The notes beneath the pieces are model-generated. The model was not told the origin of the DNA, ran no database searches, and worked only from the letters and a program-made list of their open reading frames with translations. Source: Pseudomonas viciae (GTDB lineage Bacteria > Pseudomonadota > Gammaproteobacteria > Pseudomonadales > Pseudomonadaceae). From it: DNA of 64,000 nt. The position numbers and the translations under genes are program-made. Location: positions 5,665,001 to 5,729,000 of the forward strand of contig NZ_CP035088.1 in assembly GCF_004786035.1 (NCBI RefSeq). Direction: 5' to 3'. Of the stretch, positions 1-9,796 are shown one piece after another. Numbering within the stretch: the stretch's first letter is position 1; every line of letters begins with the position of its first letter.

Positions 1-107
1 TTGCCCGGGTCAGGCCCCAAGGTGTTCATCAACGCTTCGTAAAGCCAGAACAACGGCCAAACCGCCGCGGCGACAAAGACGCCAATTCGCCAGACTGGAA
101 AACGCAT
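1..107 (-). CDS. msrQ: Protein-methionine-sulfoxide reductase haem-binding subunit MsrQ (partial)
   Basis: Only the first 35 or so codons are present; the gene runs off the left edge. The ATG at 107-105 overlaps the msrP stop by one base (TGATG), so the two are translationally coupled. The visible start [20 protein letters not shown] is a short cytoplasmic tail running into a first membrane helix. MsrQ is the inner-membrane b-type haem protein that passes quinol electrons to periplasmic MsrP. The identification rests on this N-terminus and on the position directly after msrP; the haem-binding histidines lie outside the window. Confidence 0.85.
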   Translation of the reverse strand, partial: MRFPVWRIGVFVAAAVWPLFWLYEALMNTLGPDPG

Positions 108-1120
108 CAGTAGTCCTTCCTCAAGTCCATCCCTGCATATAAAGAAGCGACTTCATCCTGATAGCCGTTGAACATCAACGTATCGCGAACATTGGGACTG
201 AATAACCCGCTCGGCAAACGGCGTTCGTGCGCCTGGGTCCAGCGCGGATGATCGACCGTCGGATTGACGTTGGCATAGAAGCCGTATTCATCGGACGCAA
301 TACTCTGCCAGGTCGTCTTCGGCTGCTCGCTAACCAGGCTGATACGTACAATCGACTTCACACTTTTGAAACCGTACTTCCACGGCACCACCAACCGCAA
401 CGGCGCGCCGTTCTGGTTCGGCAACTCCCGTCCGTACATTCCTACCGCCAGGATTGCCAGCGGGTTCATTGCCTCGTCCAATCGCAAGCCCTCGACATAA
501 GGCCAGTCGATCAAGGCGAAGCCGGAGCGCTGCCCGGGCATGGTTTTGGGATCCTGCAGGGTTTCGAAGCGGATGTATTTGGCCTTGGAGGTCGGCTCGA
601 TCTGCTTGAGCAGTGCGGAAATGGGAAAGCCAATCCACGGGATGACCATCGACCAGGCTTCGACACAGCGCAGTCGATAAATCCGCTCCTCCAACTGATA
701 GGGCTTCATGAAGTCTTCCAACCCATAACGCCCCGGCTTGCCCACCTCCCCGTCCACCACCACGCTCCAGGGTTCGGTTTTCAAGGATCCGGCATTCGCC
801 GCCGGGTCGCCCTTATCGGTCCCGAACTCATAGAAGTTGTTGTAGTGGGTGGCGTCTTTGAACGGCGTAATGGGCTCATTCTTGACCGTGACCGCGCCCC
901 ATTGAGTGGACGGCAGTTTCTCGGCAAACCAGGATGGCGCCTTGCCGGGCTCGACATCGGCATACCGCGCCGCGTCGGCAGCACTGGCCCAACGCGGCAG
1001 GCCGCTCACGGCAAGGCCGGCCATGGTTGCGCCCAGCATTTGACGACGAGATAGATAGAGGGATTCGGGCGTGACGTCCGATTCACGGCAGTCGGACGAC
1101 TTGGGGATCTTGATTAGCAT
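107..1120 (-). CDS. msrP: Periplasmic protein-methionine-sulfoxide reductase, molybdopterin subunit MsrP
   Basis: 337 aa, the normal family length. MsrP (formerly YedY) reduces methionine sulfoxide residues in periplasmic proteins and so repairs oxidative damage. A twin-arginine signal (SRRQMLG, residues 24-30) followed by a hydrophobic stretch and an alanine-rich cleavage region shows Tat export, as expected for a protein folded around molybdopterin. The RLRCVEAW motif places the molybdenum-ligating cysteine at residue 152. The start ATG at 1120-1118 is preceded by GGAG, which lies in the 3' arm of a long hairpin (1125-1168). The gene is co-directional with pssA upstream and msrQ downstream. 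Confidence 0.95.
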   Translation of the reverse strand: MLIKIPKSSDCRESDVTPESLYLSRRQMLGATMAGLAVSGLPRWASAADAARYADVEPGKAPSWFAEKLPSTQWGAVTVKNEPITPFKDATHYNNFYEFGTDKGDPAANAGSLKTEPWSVVVDGEVGKPGRYGLEDFMKPYQLEERIYRLRCVEAWSMVIPWIGFPISALLKQIEPTSKAKYIRFETLQDPKTMPGQRSGFALIDWPYVEGLRLDEAMNPLAILAVGMYGRELPNQNGAPLRLVVPWKYGFKSVKSIVRISLVSEQPKTTWQSIASDEYGFYANVNPTVDHPRWTQAHERRLPSGLFSPNVRDTLMFNGYQDEVASLYAGMDLRKDY

Positions 1121-1124
1121 GACA

Positions 1125-1168
1125 ACTCCGCAGTATTGGAGGGCAGGTGCACCAATAGACTGCGGAGT
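1125..1168 (-). promoter_or_regulatory. Intergenic hairpin covering the msrP ribosome binding site
   Basis: ACTCCGCAGT at 1125-1134 and ACTGCGGAGT at 1159-1168 are exact reverse complements, extended inward by ATTGG / CCAAT after a small asymmetry. On the minus strand the last arm contains the GGAG that serves msrP. There is no T-run, so it is not a typical Rho-independent terminator. It could attenuate read-through from pssA or limit msrP translation. The structure is directly visible; the function is inferred. Confidence 0.55.
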
Positions 1169-1183
1169 ATGGGGGAAATTACA

Positions 1184-2041
1184 TCACTCGGCGCTTTTGT
1201 GGCGACGCAAGTGCAACAGGTATTGAACCGGGCCGGACGCCGCGTAAGCGAGGAATACCAGTAACAGAATTCGCGGCGGATCACTGAAGACCACCGCGAA
1301 CACCAGCACCACCGCCAGAATCGCAACGAATGGCACACGCCCCTTCAAGTCCAACTCCTTGAAGCTGTTGTACTTGATGTTGCTGACCATCAGCATCCCG
1401 GCCGCCGCTACCAGCAACGCCACCAGGAACGACATTTTCGAACCCTGGATGCCATAGTCGCTGAATGCCCAGACCACACCGGCCACCACACCTGCAGCTG
1501 CCGGACTGGCCAAGCCGATGAAGTAACGCTTGTCAGCCTTGCCTACTTGGGTGTTGAAACGCGCCAGGCGCAACGCCGCACCGGCTACATAGATGAAGGC
1601 GACCATCCAGCCGACCTTGCCCATGTCCCCCAGCGCCCAGCCGAAAGCTAACAAAGCCGGCGCCACGCCGAAGGCCACCATGTCGGACAGCGAATCGTAC
1701 TCGGCACCGAAAGCGCTCTGGGTATTGGTCATGCGGGCCACGCGCCCGTCCAGACCGTCGAGCACCATGGCAACAAAGATCGCAATGGCAGCGAAGGCGA
1801 AGTAACGACTCGCCCCAGCACTGTCACCGGCGCTCAACGCGGCCTGAGCGCTCATGGAACTGATGATGGAATAGAAACCGGCGAACAGGTTCGCGGTGGT
1901 GAACAGATTCGGCAGCAGATAGATGCCACGATGCCGGACCTTACGGCCTTCAGCGTCATGGCCTTCTTCGATGTGCTCATCGATGGGTAGCAGGCTTTCG
2001 GCGTCAGGAGCCTGGTTTGGCTCGTCGGGACGTTCGCTCAT
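1184..2041 (-). CDS. pssA: CDP-diacylglycerol--serine O-phosphatidyltransferase
   Basis: 285 aa from the ATG at 2041; an in-frame TTG two codons upstream is less likely, and AAGG lies about 8 bases before the ATG. The enzyme joins serine to CDP-diacylglycerol to make phosphatidylserine, the precursor of phosphatidylethanolamine. The CDP-alcohol phosphotransferase signature is present: DGLDGRVAR, then the spaced aspartates of AEYDSLSD. Several membrane helices surround it, so this is the integral-membrane type II enzyme rather than the E. coli peripheral type. A charged N-terminal tail of about 40 residues precedes the first helix. It follows ilvC after a terminator-like hairpin. Confidence 0.95.
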   Translation of the reverse strand: MSERPDEPNQAPDAESLLPIDEHIEEGHDAEGRKVRHRGIYLLPNLFTTANLFAGFYSIISSMSAQAALSAGDSAGASRYFAFAAIAIFVAMVLDGLDGRVARMTNTQSAFGAEYDSLSDMVAFGVAPALLAFGWALGDMGKVGWMVAFIYVAGAALRLARFNTQVGKADKRYFIGLASPAAAGVVAGVVWAFSDYGIQGSKMSFLVALLVAAAGMLMVSNIKYNSFKELDLKGRVPFVAILAVVLVFAVVFSDPPRILLLVFLAYAASGPVQYLLHLRRHKSAE

Positions 2042-2141
2042 GGACAATACCTTGCAACGGTGTGAAAAAATTCGACAGGTGTCTGGGACGACGGTTCGAC
2101 CGCAAACGATGCAGCTTTATACCAGAAGCCACCGCCCAAAC

Positions 2142-2169
2142 GAAAAAACGCGGCCAAGGCCGCGTTTTT
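2142..2169 (-). terminator. Rho-independent terminator after ilvC
   Basis: AAAAAACGCGGCC, loop AA, GGCCGCGTTTTT, just before the ilvC stop codon in genome order. On the minus strand it is followed by a T-rich run. The A and T runs on both sides mean it could work in either direction. It separates ilvIHC transcription from pssA. Confidence 0.85.
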
Positions 2170-2185
2170 CGATCAAGCTCGCGAC

Positions 2186-3247
<1,062 letters not shown>

Positions 3248-3739
3248 TTAGATGCTCAGTACTTTGTCGCCACGGGCAATCCCGGTGACGCCACTGCGTA
3301 CGGTTTCCAGAATCGAGGCAGTGCCGATCGATTGAATGAAGCTGTCGAGCTTGTCGCTGGTACCGGTCAACTGAACGGTATAGACGCTGGCGCTGACATC
3401 GACGATCTGCCCACGATAAATATCGGTAGTGCGTTTGATCTCGGCACGCTGTGCGCCGGTGGCCTTGACCTTGACCAGCATCAGTTCGCGCTCGATGTGA
3501 GCGCTTTCCGACAGGTCCACCAGCTTGACCACCTCGATCAGCTTGTTCAGGTTTTTGGTGATCTGCTCGATGATTTCATCGTGGCCAACAGTGGTCAGCG
3601 TCAGACGCGACAGGGTCGGGTCTTCGGTTGGCGCCACGGTCAGGCTTTCGATGTTGTAGTTGCGCTGCGAGAACAGGCCCACTACACGAGACAGAGCACC
3701 CGGTTCGTTTTCCAGAAGCAGGGAAATAATATGTCGCAT
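3248..3739 (-). CDS. ilvH: Acetolactate synthase small (regulatory) subunit
   Basis: 163 aa from the ATG at 3739-3737. A longer reading frame would add ten residues overlapping ilvI, but MRHIISLLLENEPGALSRV is the conserved family start. The protein has an N-terminal ACT domain (about residues 4-78), which binds valine for feedback inhibition and activates the catalytic subunit, and a C-terminal small-subunit domain. It starts two bases after the ilvI stop, consistent with equimolar coupled synthesis. Confidence 0.97.
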   Translation of the reverse strand: MRHIISLLLENEPGALSRVVGLFSQRNYNIESLTVAPTEDPTLSRLTLTTVGHDEIIEQITKNLNKLIEVVKLVDLSESAHIERELMLVKVKATGAQRAEIKRTTDIYRGQIVDVSASVYTVQLTGTSDKLDSFIQSIGTASILETVRSGVTGIARGDKVLSI

Positions 3740-3741
3740 GA

Positions 3742-5466
3742 TTAGGTACGCTCCGTCTTGCTCAGCCACATATCGCGCATGGAGCCGTCTTTGATCTGCA
3801 TCGGGTAGACGTGCTCACTGGTGTCGACCGCAATATCGATCACCACCAGGCGGTCCTTCATGGCGAACGCTTCCTCCATCTTCGACTTCAAATCTTTCGA
3901 TTCGGTGATGCGTACGCCGACGTGACCGTAGGCCTCTGCGAGCTTGACGAAATCAGGCAGCGATTCCATGTAGGAATGCGAGTGACGGCTGCCGTAGCTC
4001 ATGTCCTGCCACTGGCGAACCATGCCCAACACACCGTTGTTCAGGATGACGATCTTCACCGGCAAACCGTATTGCAGGCAGGTGGACAGTTCCTGGATGT
4101 TCATCTGGATGCTGCCCTCGCCCGTGACACAGGCAACGTCGGCATCCGGAAAACTCAACTTGATGCCCATGGCCGCCGGAAAACCGAAGCCCATGGTGCC
4201 CAGGCCACCGGAGTTGATCCAGCGGTTGGGCTTGTTGAACTTGTAGTACTGCGCGGCGAACATCTGGTGCTGGCCCACGTCGGAGGTCACAAAGGCATCG
4301 CCCTTGGTCACTTCGCACAGGGTTTCGATTACGGTCTGCGGCTTGATTATGCTGCCGTCGCCCTTGTCATAAGGGAACAGGCCACGATCGCCACGCCATT
4401 CATCAACCTGCTTCCACCAACTGGCCACGGACTCCTTGTTCGGAGCCTCGCCGATTTCCTTGAGGATGGCGACCATTTCGGTCAGCACGCTCTCTACCGG
4501 ACCGACAATCGGCACGTCTGCCTTGATGGTCTTGGAGATGGACGCCGGGTCGATGTCGATGTGGATGATCTTGGCGTTCGGGCAGAACTTCGCCGGGCCG
4601 TTGATGACACGGTCGTCGAAGCGCGCGCCGACTGCCAGGATCACATCGGCATGGTGCATCGCCAGGTTGGCGGTGTAGCTGCCGTGCATGCCGAGCATGC
4701 CGATGAACTGGCGATCGGTGCCCGGGTAGGCACCCAGGCCCATCAGGGTATTGGTGACCGGCAGGTTGAGCATTTTTGCCAGTTCAGTCAGCGGCGCTGA
4801 GCCACCGCCAAGGATCACACCACCGCCGGAGTACAACACAGGGCGCTTGGCCGCCAGCAGCATTTCAGCTGCCTTGCGGATTTGCCCGGAGTGACCGCGT
4901 ACGGCCGGACTGTAGGAACGCAGCTTGGCTTTTTTCGGGAAGATGTATTCGAACTTCTCGGCCGGGTTGGTCATGTCTTTGGGGACATCGACCACGACCG
5001 GGCCCGGACGACCGGACTCAGCCAGGTAGAAGGCCTTCTTCATGACTTCCGGGATTTCCGACGCGTGCTTGATCATGAAGCTGTGCTTCACGATCGGCCG
5101 GGAAATACCGATCATGTCGGTTTCCTGGAACGCATCGGTGCCGACCATAGTGCTAGGCACCTGACCGGAGATGATCACCATCGGGATAGAGTCCATGTAC
5201 GCCGTGGCGATACCGGTGATGGCGTTCGTGGCGCCTGGACCGGAAGTCACCAGTACCACGCCGGCCTTGCCGGTGGCACGGGCATAGCCGTCAGCCATAT
5301 GAGTGGCCGCCTGCTCGTGACGAACCAGGATATGGGTCACTTCCGGTTCTTTGAACAGGGCATCATAGACATGAAGAAGAGCACCACCGGGGTACCCGTA
5401 GATATATTTGACGCCTTCGTCACGCAAAAAGCGGACGAGCATCTCACCGCCAGATAAAAGCTCCAC
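3742..5466 (-). CDS. ilvI: Acetolactate synthase large (catalytic) subunit
   Basis: 574 aa from a GTG at 5466-5464. This start is chosen over an ATG 12 codons upstream because AGAGGTGA sits just before it and [14 protein letters not shown] matches the family N-terminus. The enzyme condenses two pyruvates, or pyruvate and 2-oxobutyrate, using thiamine diphosphate, FAD and Mg2+. The catalytic glutamate lies in [17 protein letters not shown]. The ThDP motif begins with GEGSIQMN and ends in ILNN. First gene of ilvIHC; its roughly 360-base upstream region is shared with the divergent DUF4124 gene. Confidence 0.96.
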   Translation of the reverse strand: MELLSGGEMLVRFLRDEGVKYIYGYPGGALLHVYDALFKEPEVTHILVRHEQAATHMADGYARATGKAGVVLVTSGPGATNAITGIATAYMDSIPMVIISGQVPSTMVGTDAFQETDMIGISRPIVKHSFMIKHASEIPEVMKKAFYLAESGRPGPVVVDVPKDMTNPAEKFEYIFPKKAKLRSYSPAVRGHSGQIRKAAEMLLAAKRPVLYSGGGVILGGGSAPLTELAKMLNLPVTNTLMGLGAYPGTDRQFIGMLGMHGSYTANLAMHHADVILAVGARFDDRVINGPAKFCPNAKIIHIDIDPASISKTIKADVPIVGPVESVLTEMVAILKEIGEAPNKESVASWWKQVDEWRGDRGLFPYDKGDGSIIKPQTVIETLCEVTKGDAFVTSDVGQHQMFAAQYYKFNKPNRWINSGGLGTMGFGFPAAMGIKLSFPDADVACVTGEGSIQMNIQELSTCLQYGLPVKIVILNNGVLGMVRQWQDMSYGSRHSHSYMESLPDFVKLAEAYGHVGVRITESKDLKSKMEEAFAMKDRLVVIDIAVDTSEHVYPMQIKDGSMRDMWLSKTERT

Positions 5467-5502
5467 GTTGTTCACCTCTAAAACGCCAGAATACCGACCC
5501 AC

Positions 5503-5867
5503 AACAAGGGGACGGGTCTTAATAGGTTTACTTCTCGGCAGAGCATGAGCGACGGTGGTCGCCGACTACGTCAGCACTGACTGAGCAAGTATTGGGATCG
5601 TCCCAAGTGTTGCGGGCCTTTCCCACCCAGCGCGAGGTAACGCGTTGCGGGTGTAACAGGTCGGCGCGGATGTGCGCCTCATGATCTGCCGAGTGGGTCT
5701 GCTTCTGGCAGTCCCTCTACAGCGGACTTTGGATTCTTCTGTTTCGTCTTCTGCAAGTCAAGTCGTCAATGTACTTTATTCGAAGTAAGCGCATGAGAAC
5801 GCAAGAAAAAACCTTTAAACGGCAACTGTGTTAGCTTCAATTGCGCAACCCACGACAAGGAAACAGC
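5503..5867. promoter_or_regulatory. Divergent intergenic region between ilvI and the DUF4124 gene
   Basis: About 365 bases with no convincing gene. It contains the inverted repeat TTGGGA-TCG-TCCCAA at 5592-5606 and, on the minus strand, a weak 38-codon frame (5566-5682) without a run of branched-chain codons. A long untranslated leader upstream of ilvI is plausible. I cannot identify a convincing branched-chain attenuator or a firm promoter by eye. Confidence 0.4.
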
Positions 5868-6290
5868 ATGCGAATGTTCTTCTTGATGGCCAGCTTGCTG
5901 GTTGGCCTGAGCCCGACCTGCATGGCCGGTCAGGTCTACAAATGGGTGGACGCCCAAGGCGTGACGCATTTCGGAGCCCAGCCGCCCGAAGGCGTGCAGA
6001 CCACGACCGTGATCAAGTCCTCGCCGTCCGTCGCTAAACCACCAGCGCCCCCCTCTGGTGGAGTCATTGGCGACCAGAAGGCTATCGATCAACAGGTAAA
6101 GAAACAGATCGCAGAACAGCAGGCCCAGCTCAAGATGTTCTGCGATCAGGCCCGGACCAACCTGGCGCAATTGCAGAACAACCCGAGGGTGCGTGAGGAC
6201 GTGGAAGGGGAAATGCGTCGCCTCACCGATGAAGAGCGACGCCAGCGGATCGATGAGACCCGCAAGCAGATCGAAGAACATTGCCAGTAA
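5868..6290 (+). CDS. DUF4124 domain-containing secreted protein
   Basis: 140 aa from the ATG at 5868, which is preceded by AAGGAAA; an in-frame TTG upstream is less likely. It has an N-terminal signal peptide (MRMFFLMASLLVGLSPTCMA) followed by QVYKWVDAQGVTHFG, the hallmark of the DUF4124 domain, where a short beta-sheet unit carries a YKW.D..G..hf pattern. The C-terminal half is charged and likely helical or coiled coil (about residues 75-140). Probably periplasmic; function unknown. It is transcribed alone, convergent with the YqcC gene. Confidence 0.85.
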   Translation: MRMFFLMASLLVGLSPTCMAGQVYKWVDAQGVTHFGAQPPEGVQTTTVIKSSPSVAKPPAPPSGGVIGDQKAIDQQVKKQIAEQQAQLKMFCDQARTNLAQLQNNPRVREDVEGEMRRLTDEERRQRIDETRKQIEEHCQ

Positions 6291-6296
6291 TAGCGA

Positions 6297-6626
6297 TCAA
6301 CCGACGTCGCTGATCAACTGGTCAAACTGCGACAGCAGCCGCTGCAACTCGATGCCCTGCCCTGGCCGCTGGGCATAGACCATTTCAGCCATGGCGAGGA
6401 TGCCTGAGGCGTTGGGCAGCGGCAGGTCATTTTCCAGGATGGCTTTCATCCGTGGCAGGAAAATCCATTGCAGCCATTGCTCGAAGTCCAGGGTATCCAC
6501 CGCGAACGGCTCGACGCTGGCCAGCGCTTCGACGGAAGGCGAAACGCTGCTCCACCAGCCTTGGACCCTCAACTCCCGCTCGATCAGCAGCAACTGCTCG
6601 GCAATCAGGGGAAAACGCGTATCCAT
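6297..6626 (-). CDS. YqcC family protein
   Basis: 109 aa, all helical in character, matching the YqcC (formerly DUF446) family. The family pattern is visible in the region around LDFEQWLQWIFLPRM and in the tail. No signal peptide or membrane helix is apparent, so it is probably cytoplasmic; function unknown. Its ATG at 6626-6624 overlaps the lpoP stop (TGATG), so it is the last gene of an mrcB-lpoP-yqcC transcription unit. Confidence 0.85.
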   Translation of the reverse strand: MDTRFPLIAEQLLLIERELRVQGWWSSVSPSVEALASVEPFAVDTLDFEQWLQWIFLPRMKAILENDLPLPNASGILAMAEMVYAQRPGQGIELQRLLSQFDQLISDVG

Positions 6627-7345
6627 CAGAGCGAAACCTTAGCCTTCTGACGGGCCAACGCCGCGCCAGCGGAATCGCCTTGTTTCTCGCGAGCCTGGGC
6701 GATCAATTCCCACAGGCTGGCCTGAAGCGCCGGACGACCGCTGGTGAGTGTCAGGCCGCGACGGGCGAGTTGTTCGGCTTGCGGCGCATCGCCCTGGGCC
6801 ATGCGCACCTGGGCCAGGCGATAAAGCACCTGCGGTTCACGCGGTGCTACTCGCTGGGCACGCTCCAGGCTGGAGGACGCACCATTGAGGTCGCCGCCGG
6901 CCTGCTGCTGTTGCGCGGTAGTGAGCAGGGCCAGCACCGGGCCGTCCAATTGCTCATCGGCGGACAAACCACCCGAACTGGCCGACGGAATGCGGCTCGG
7001 CGTCGAAGGCATGCTGTAGCTGCCCTGATCGATCGGCGAGGTCTCGATAGGCCCCGGGGTAATGGGGCCCGGCGTGATCGGCGTGCTGCTGATCGGCGCC
7101 GAGGTCGTAGCGCCACCACCCGGCACCATCACCACGACACCGGTGTCGCCTTGAGGGATCGCCTGAGGCTGGCCCTGCACCGGCCGCTTTACCGTCGTTT
7201 GCCGGAAACCGCCGTTGGCCGAGATCCGCTCACTGTTGGAAACAGCGGTGCCGGAATCAACGACCGGAATCGAACCGCGCTGTACGGTAGAGCAGCCACT
7301 GAGCAAAGCCACGGCCGTTACCGCTGGAATCAACCACTTGTTCAC
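6626..7345 (-). CDS. lpoP: TPR lipoprotein, PBP1b activator LpoP
   Basis: 239 aa from a GTG at 7345, preceded by AGAGGG. A lipoprotein signal ends in LSGC (Cys at about residue 18). A proline, serine and threonine-rich linker follows to about residue 125, then TPR-like helices (about residues 130-235) with LLTTAQQQQAGGDLNGA. In P. aeruginosa the lipoprotein beside mrcB/ponB is LpoP, which activates the peptidoglycan synthase PBP1b from the outer membrane. The position 16 bases after mrcB and the domain order support the same role here. Confidence 0.85.
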   Translation of the reverse strand: MNKWLIPAVTAVALLSGCSTVQRGSIPVVDSGTAVSNSERISANGGFRQTTVKRPVQGQPQAIPQGDTGVVVMVPGGGATTSAPISSTPITPGPITPGPIETSPIDQGSYSMPSTPSRIPSASSGGLSADEQLDGPVLALLTTAQQQQAGGDLNGASSSLERAQRVAPREPQVLYRLAQVRMAQGDAPQAEQLARRGLTLTSGRPALQASLWELIAQAREKQGDSAGAALARQKAKVSL

Positions 7346-7361
7346 TTGAAACCCTCTTTGC

Positions 7362-9680
7362 TTAATTCACCCAATCCTTGACCCAATCCATCACCGACTC
7401 GGCGGGACTCGTGCTGCCACAGGCAGCACCGGGTGGCGGCTCGCTGCCGCGAATATACGGCATCTGTACAGCGCCCGGGCAATTGGCGTCGGAACCTTGT
7501 CCAGTGCGCGAATCGACCCAGGCCTGAACGATATTGTCCGGTTGTGGCATGTCCAACGGCAATGGGTCAGCCTTGCGCATGAAACTGGTCCAGACCTGCA
7601 ACGCCCCCGTGGCGCCGGTGAACGGGGTCTTGCCGTTATCATCACGTCCAAGCCAGACCACCGCCAGCAGATCCTGGCTGAAACCGGCAAACCAGCTGTC
7701 GCGCGAATCGTTACTGGTACCGGTCTTGCCCGCCAGGTTCAAGGTCCGGGGCAGCACGTTATAAACCAAACTGCCGGTGCCTTCACGCATGACCCGCTGC
7801 ATCGCGCTCTGGATCAGATAAATGGAAGCCGGATCAAAACGCTGCTGGATCTGGAACGGGTAACGCTTGAGCGGTTCGCCATCGGCGGTCAGCACGCTAC
7901 GGATCCCGCGCATCGGCGTATTGAAACCACCGTTGGCCAGGGTCTGGTACATGGCCGCCACTTCGATTGGCGTGAGACCACCAGCCCCCAGCAGCATCGA
8001 TGGGAAAGCCGGGAATTCGCGGCTTACCCCCAGGCGCGCCAGGGTCTTGAGTACGTTCGGCACGCCGATTTCCAACCCGAGGCGAGCCGTCGAGAGGTTG
8101 TAGGAATGCGCCAGCCCCTGGTACAGGAACACCGTCCCGTGGGAGCGGCGATCGTAGTTCTGCGGTTTCCAGACCTGCCCATCCGCCCCTTTGACCGAGA
8201 ACGTTTCGTCCGACAGCCAACTGGTCAGCGTGTACTGGCTCGGTTTCTCCAGCGCGGTAAGGTACACCGCCGGCTTGATCAGCGAGCCGATCGGCCGCAC
8301 AGCGTCCAGCGCCCGGTTAAAACCGGCGAAGCTGGCCTGGCGGCTGCCGATCATGGCCTGGACTTCGCCGGTTTCCGGGTTGGTCACCACCATGGCGGCT
8401 TCGACTTCGTCAGCGCCCTTGCGCCCGCCCAGCCGTTTGAAGGTGTCCTCGACCGAGGCTTCGGCCTTCATCTGTAGGATCGGGTCGAAACTGGTGAAGA
8501 TGCGCAGACCTTCTTCGGTCAAGTCTTCGTCGCGGTAGTCTTCACGCAGCTGGCGCTTGACCAGGTCCATGAAGCCTGGGAACGAGCTGTCCGCCAGACT
8601 GCCGCGCTTGGTCACGCCCAGTGGCATTTTCTTTGCCGCTTCAACCTGCTCGGCGGTCGCCACGCCTTGTTGTTGCAACAGGTCGAGCACCAGATTGCGC
8701 CGCTCGAGGGCACGCTCCGGATTACGCCGCGGGTTGTAGGAAGACGGCCCCTTGACCATGCCCACCAGCAACGCCACCTGATGCAGCTTGAGCTCGGACA
8801 ATGGCTGGCTGAAGAAGAACTGGCTGGCGAGACCGAAACCATGCACCGCCCGCTGACCGTCCTGGCCGATAAACACCTCGTTGAGGTACGCCTCCAGGAT
8901 CTCCGGCTTGTCGTAGTGCAGCTCCAACAGCAGCGCCATCATGGCTTCGGTGAGCTTACGAGACAGACTGCGCTCGTTGGTCAGGTAGAAGTTCTTGACC
9001 AACTGCTGGGTCAGGGTACTGCCGCCCTGGCGCATATGGCCGGAGGAGGTGTTGACCCAAATGGCCCGGGCAATCGACTTGGGCGAGACGCCGAAGTGAT
9101 GGTAGAAGTCGCGGTCTTCGACGGCGATCAGCGTATCGAGCAGGAACGGCGGAACCTGGTCGATCTTGATCAGGATCCGGTCTTCAAGGTTCTTGGGGTA
9201 AAGGCCACCAATCAACAGCGGCTCGAGGCGCACCACCGACAAGCTCGCATTGTTGGCGCCAGTCAGCGCAGCTACATAGTCGCCAGAGAAGCGCACCCGC
9301 ACCGGTTGCGCCTGCTCCATGCCTTCATAGAACTGGAAACCGCGGGTATTGAGGTCGACGGTATTGCCATTGACCGAGGCCGCACCCGGACCATTGGCCA
9401 CGCTTTCACGGCGATAACCCAAGGCATCGAGTTCGGTCAGGAAATCATCCTTGCTCAGCTTCTGTCCGACGAACAGCTCCAGCGGCCTGGCGTAGACCTT
9501 GGCCGGGATCGTCCAGCGCTTGCCGGAGAACTTCTCCTGGACCACGGCATCGAGATAGACCGCAAAACCGGCGAGCACGACAAGGCCCACCAGGCTAAGT
9601 TTAAGGGCCCAGCCCAGCCAGGGCCGCAGGCGGCTGGCGGGTGGTTTCTTGGGGGTACGGGGGGATCGGGTACGAGTCAT
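7362..9680 (-). CDS. mrcB: Penicillin-binding protein 1B, bifunctional peptidoglycan synthase
   Basis: 772 aa. It has a short cytoplasmic tail rich in Arg and Lys, one membrane helix (about residues 24-44), and a UB2H-like region. The glycosyltransferase GT51 domain has its catalytic Glu at 188 in VEDRDFYHHFG and the motif RQGGSTLTQQLVKNF. The transpeptidase domain has the active Ser at 466 (GSLIK), SYN at 526-528 and KTGTS at 652. It polymerises and cross-links peptidoglycan in the periplasm. All catalytic motifs are intact. It heads the unit with lpoP and yqcC and is divergent from the kinase gene at 9797. Confidence 0.97.
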   Translation of the reverse strand: MTRTRSPRTPKKPPASRLRPWLGWALKLSLVGLVVLAGFAVYLDAVVQEKFSGKRWTIPAKVYARPLELFVGQKLSKDDFLTELDALGYRRESVANGPGAASVNGNTVDLNTRGFQFYEGMEQAQPVRVRFSGDYVAALTGANNASLSVVRLEPLLIGGLYPKNLEDRILIKIDQVPPFLLDTLIAVEDRDFYHHFGVSPKSIARAIWVNTSSGHMRQGGSTLTQQLVKNFYLTNERSLSRKLTEAMMALLLELHYDKPEILEAYLNEVFIGQDGQRAVHGFGLASQFFFSQPLSELKLHQVALLVGMVKGPSSYNPRRNPERALERRNLVLDLLQQQGVATAEQVEAAKKMPLGVTKRGSLADSSFPGFMDLVKRQLREDYRDEDLTEEGLRIFTSFDPILQMKAEASVEDTFKRLGGRKGADEVEAAMVVTNPETGEVQAMIGSRQASFAGFNRALDAVRPIGSLIKPAVYLTALEKPSQYTLTSWLSDETFSVKGADGQVWKPQNYDRRSHGTVFLYQGLAHSYNLSTARLGLEIGVPNVLKTLARLGVSREFPAFPSMLLGAGGLTPIEVAAMYQTLANGGFNTPMRGIRSVLTADGEPLKRYPFQIQQRFDPASIYLIQSAMQRVMREGTGSLVYNVLPRTLNLAGKTGTSNDSRDSWFAGFSQDLLAVVWLGRDDNGKTPFTGATGALQVWTSFMRKADPLPLDMPQPDNIVQAWVDSRTGQGSDANCPGAVQMPYIRGSEPPPGAACGSTSPAESVMDWVKDWVN

Positions 9681-9796
9681 GGCGGCGGATTATACGCACT
9701 TTGCGGCGGTTCAACATGAGCCCGACGAGGTTTGCGTTAACGTCGCTTGCGGCCATAATGACGGCCTTGAATTTTCCAGTCTCTGAAGGACCGCCC

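Noticed and set aside
5566..5682. A 38-codon minus-strand frame upstream of ilvI as an attenuator leader peptide
   Set aside because: It has no cluster of Val, Leu or Ile codons and no good ribosome binding site.
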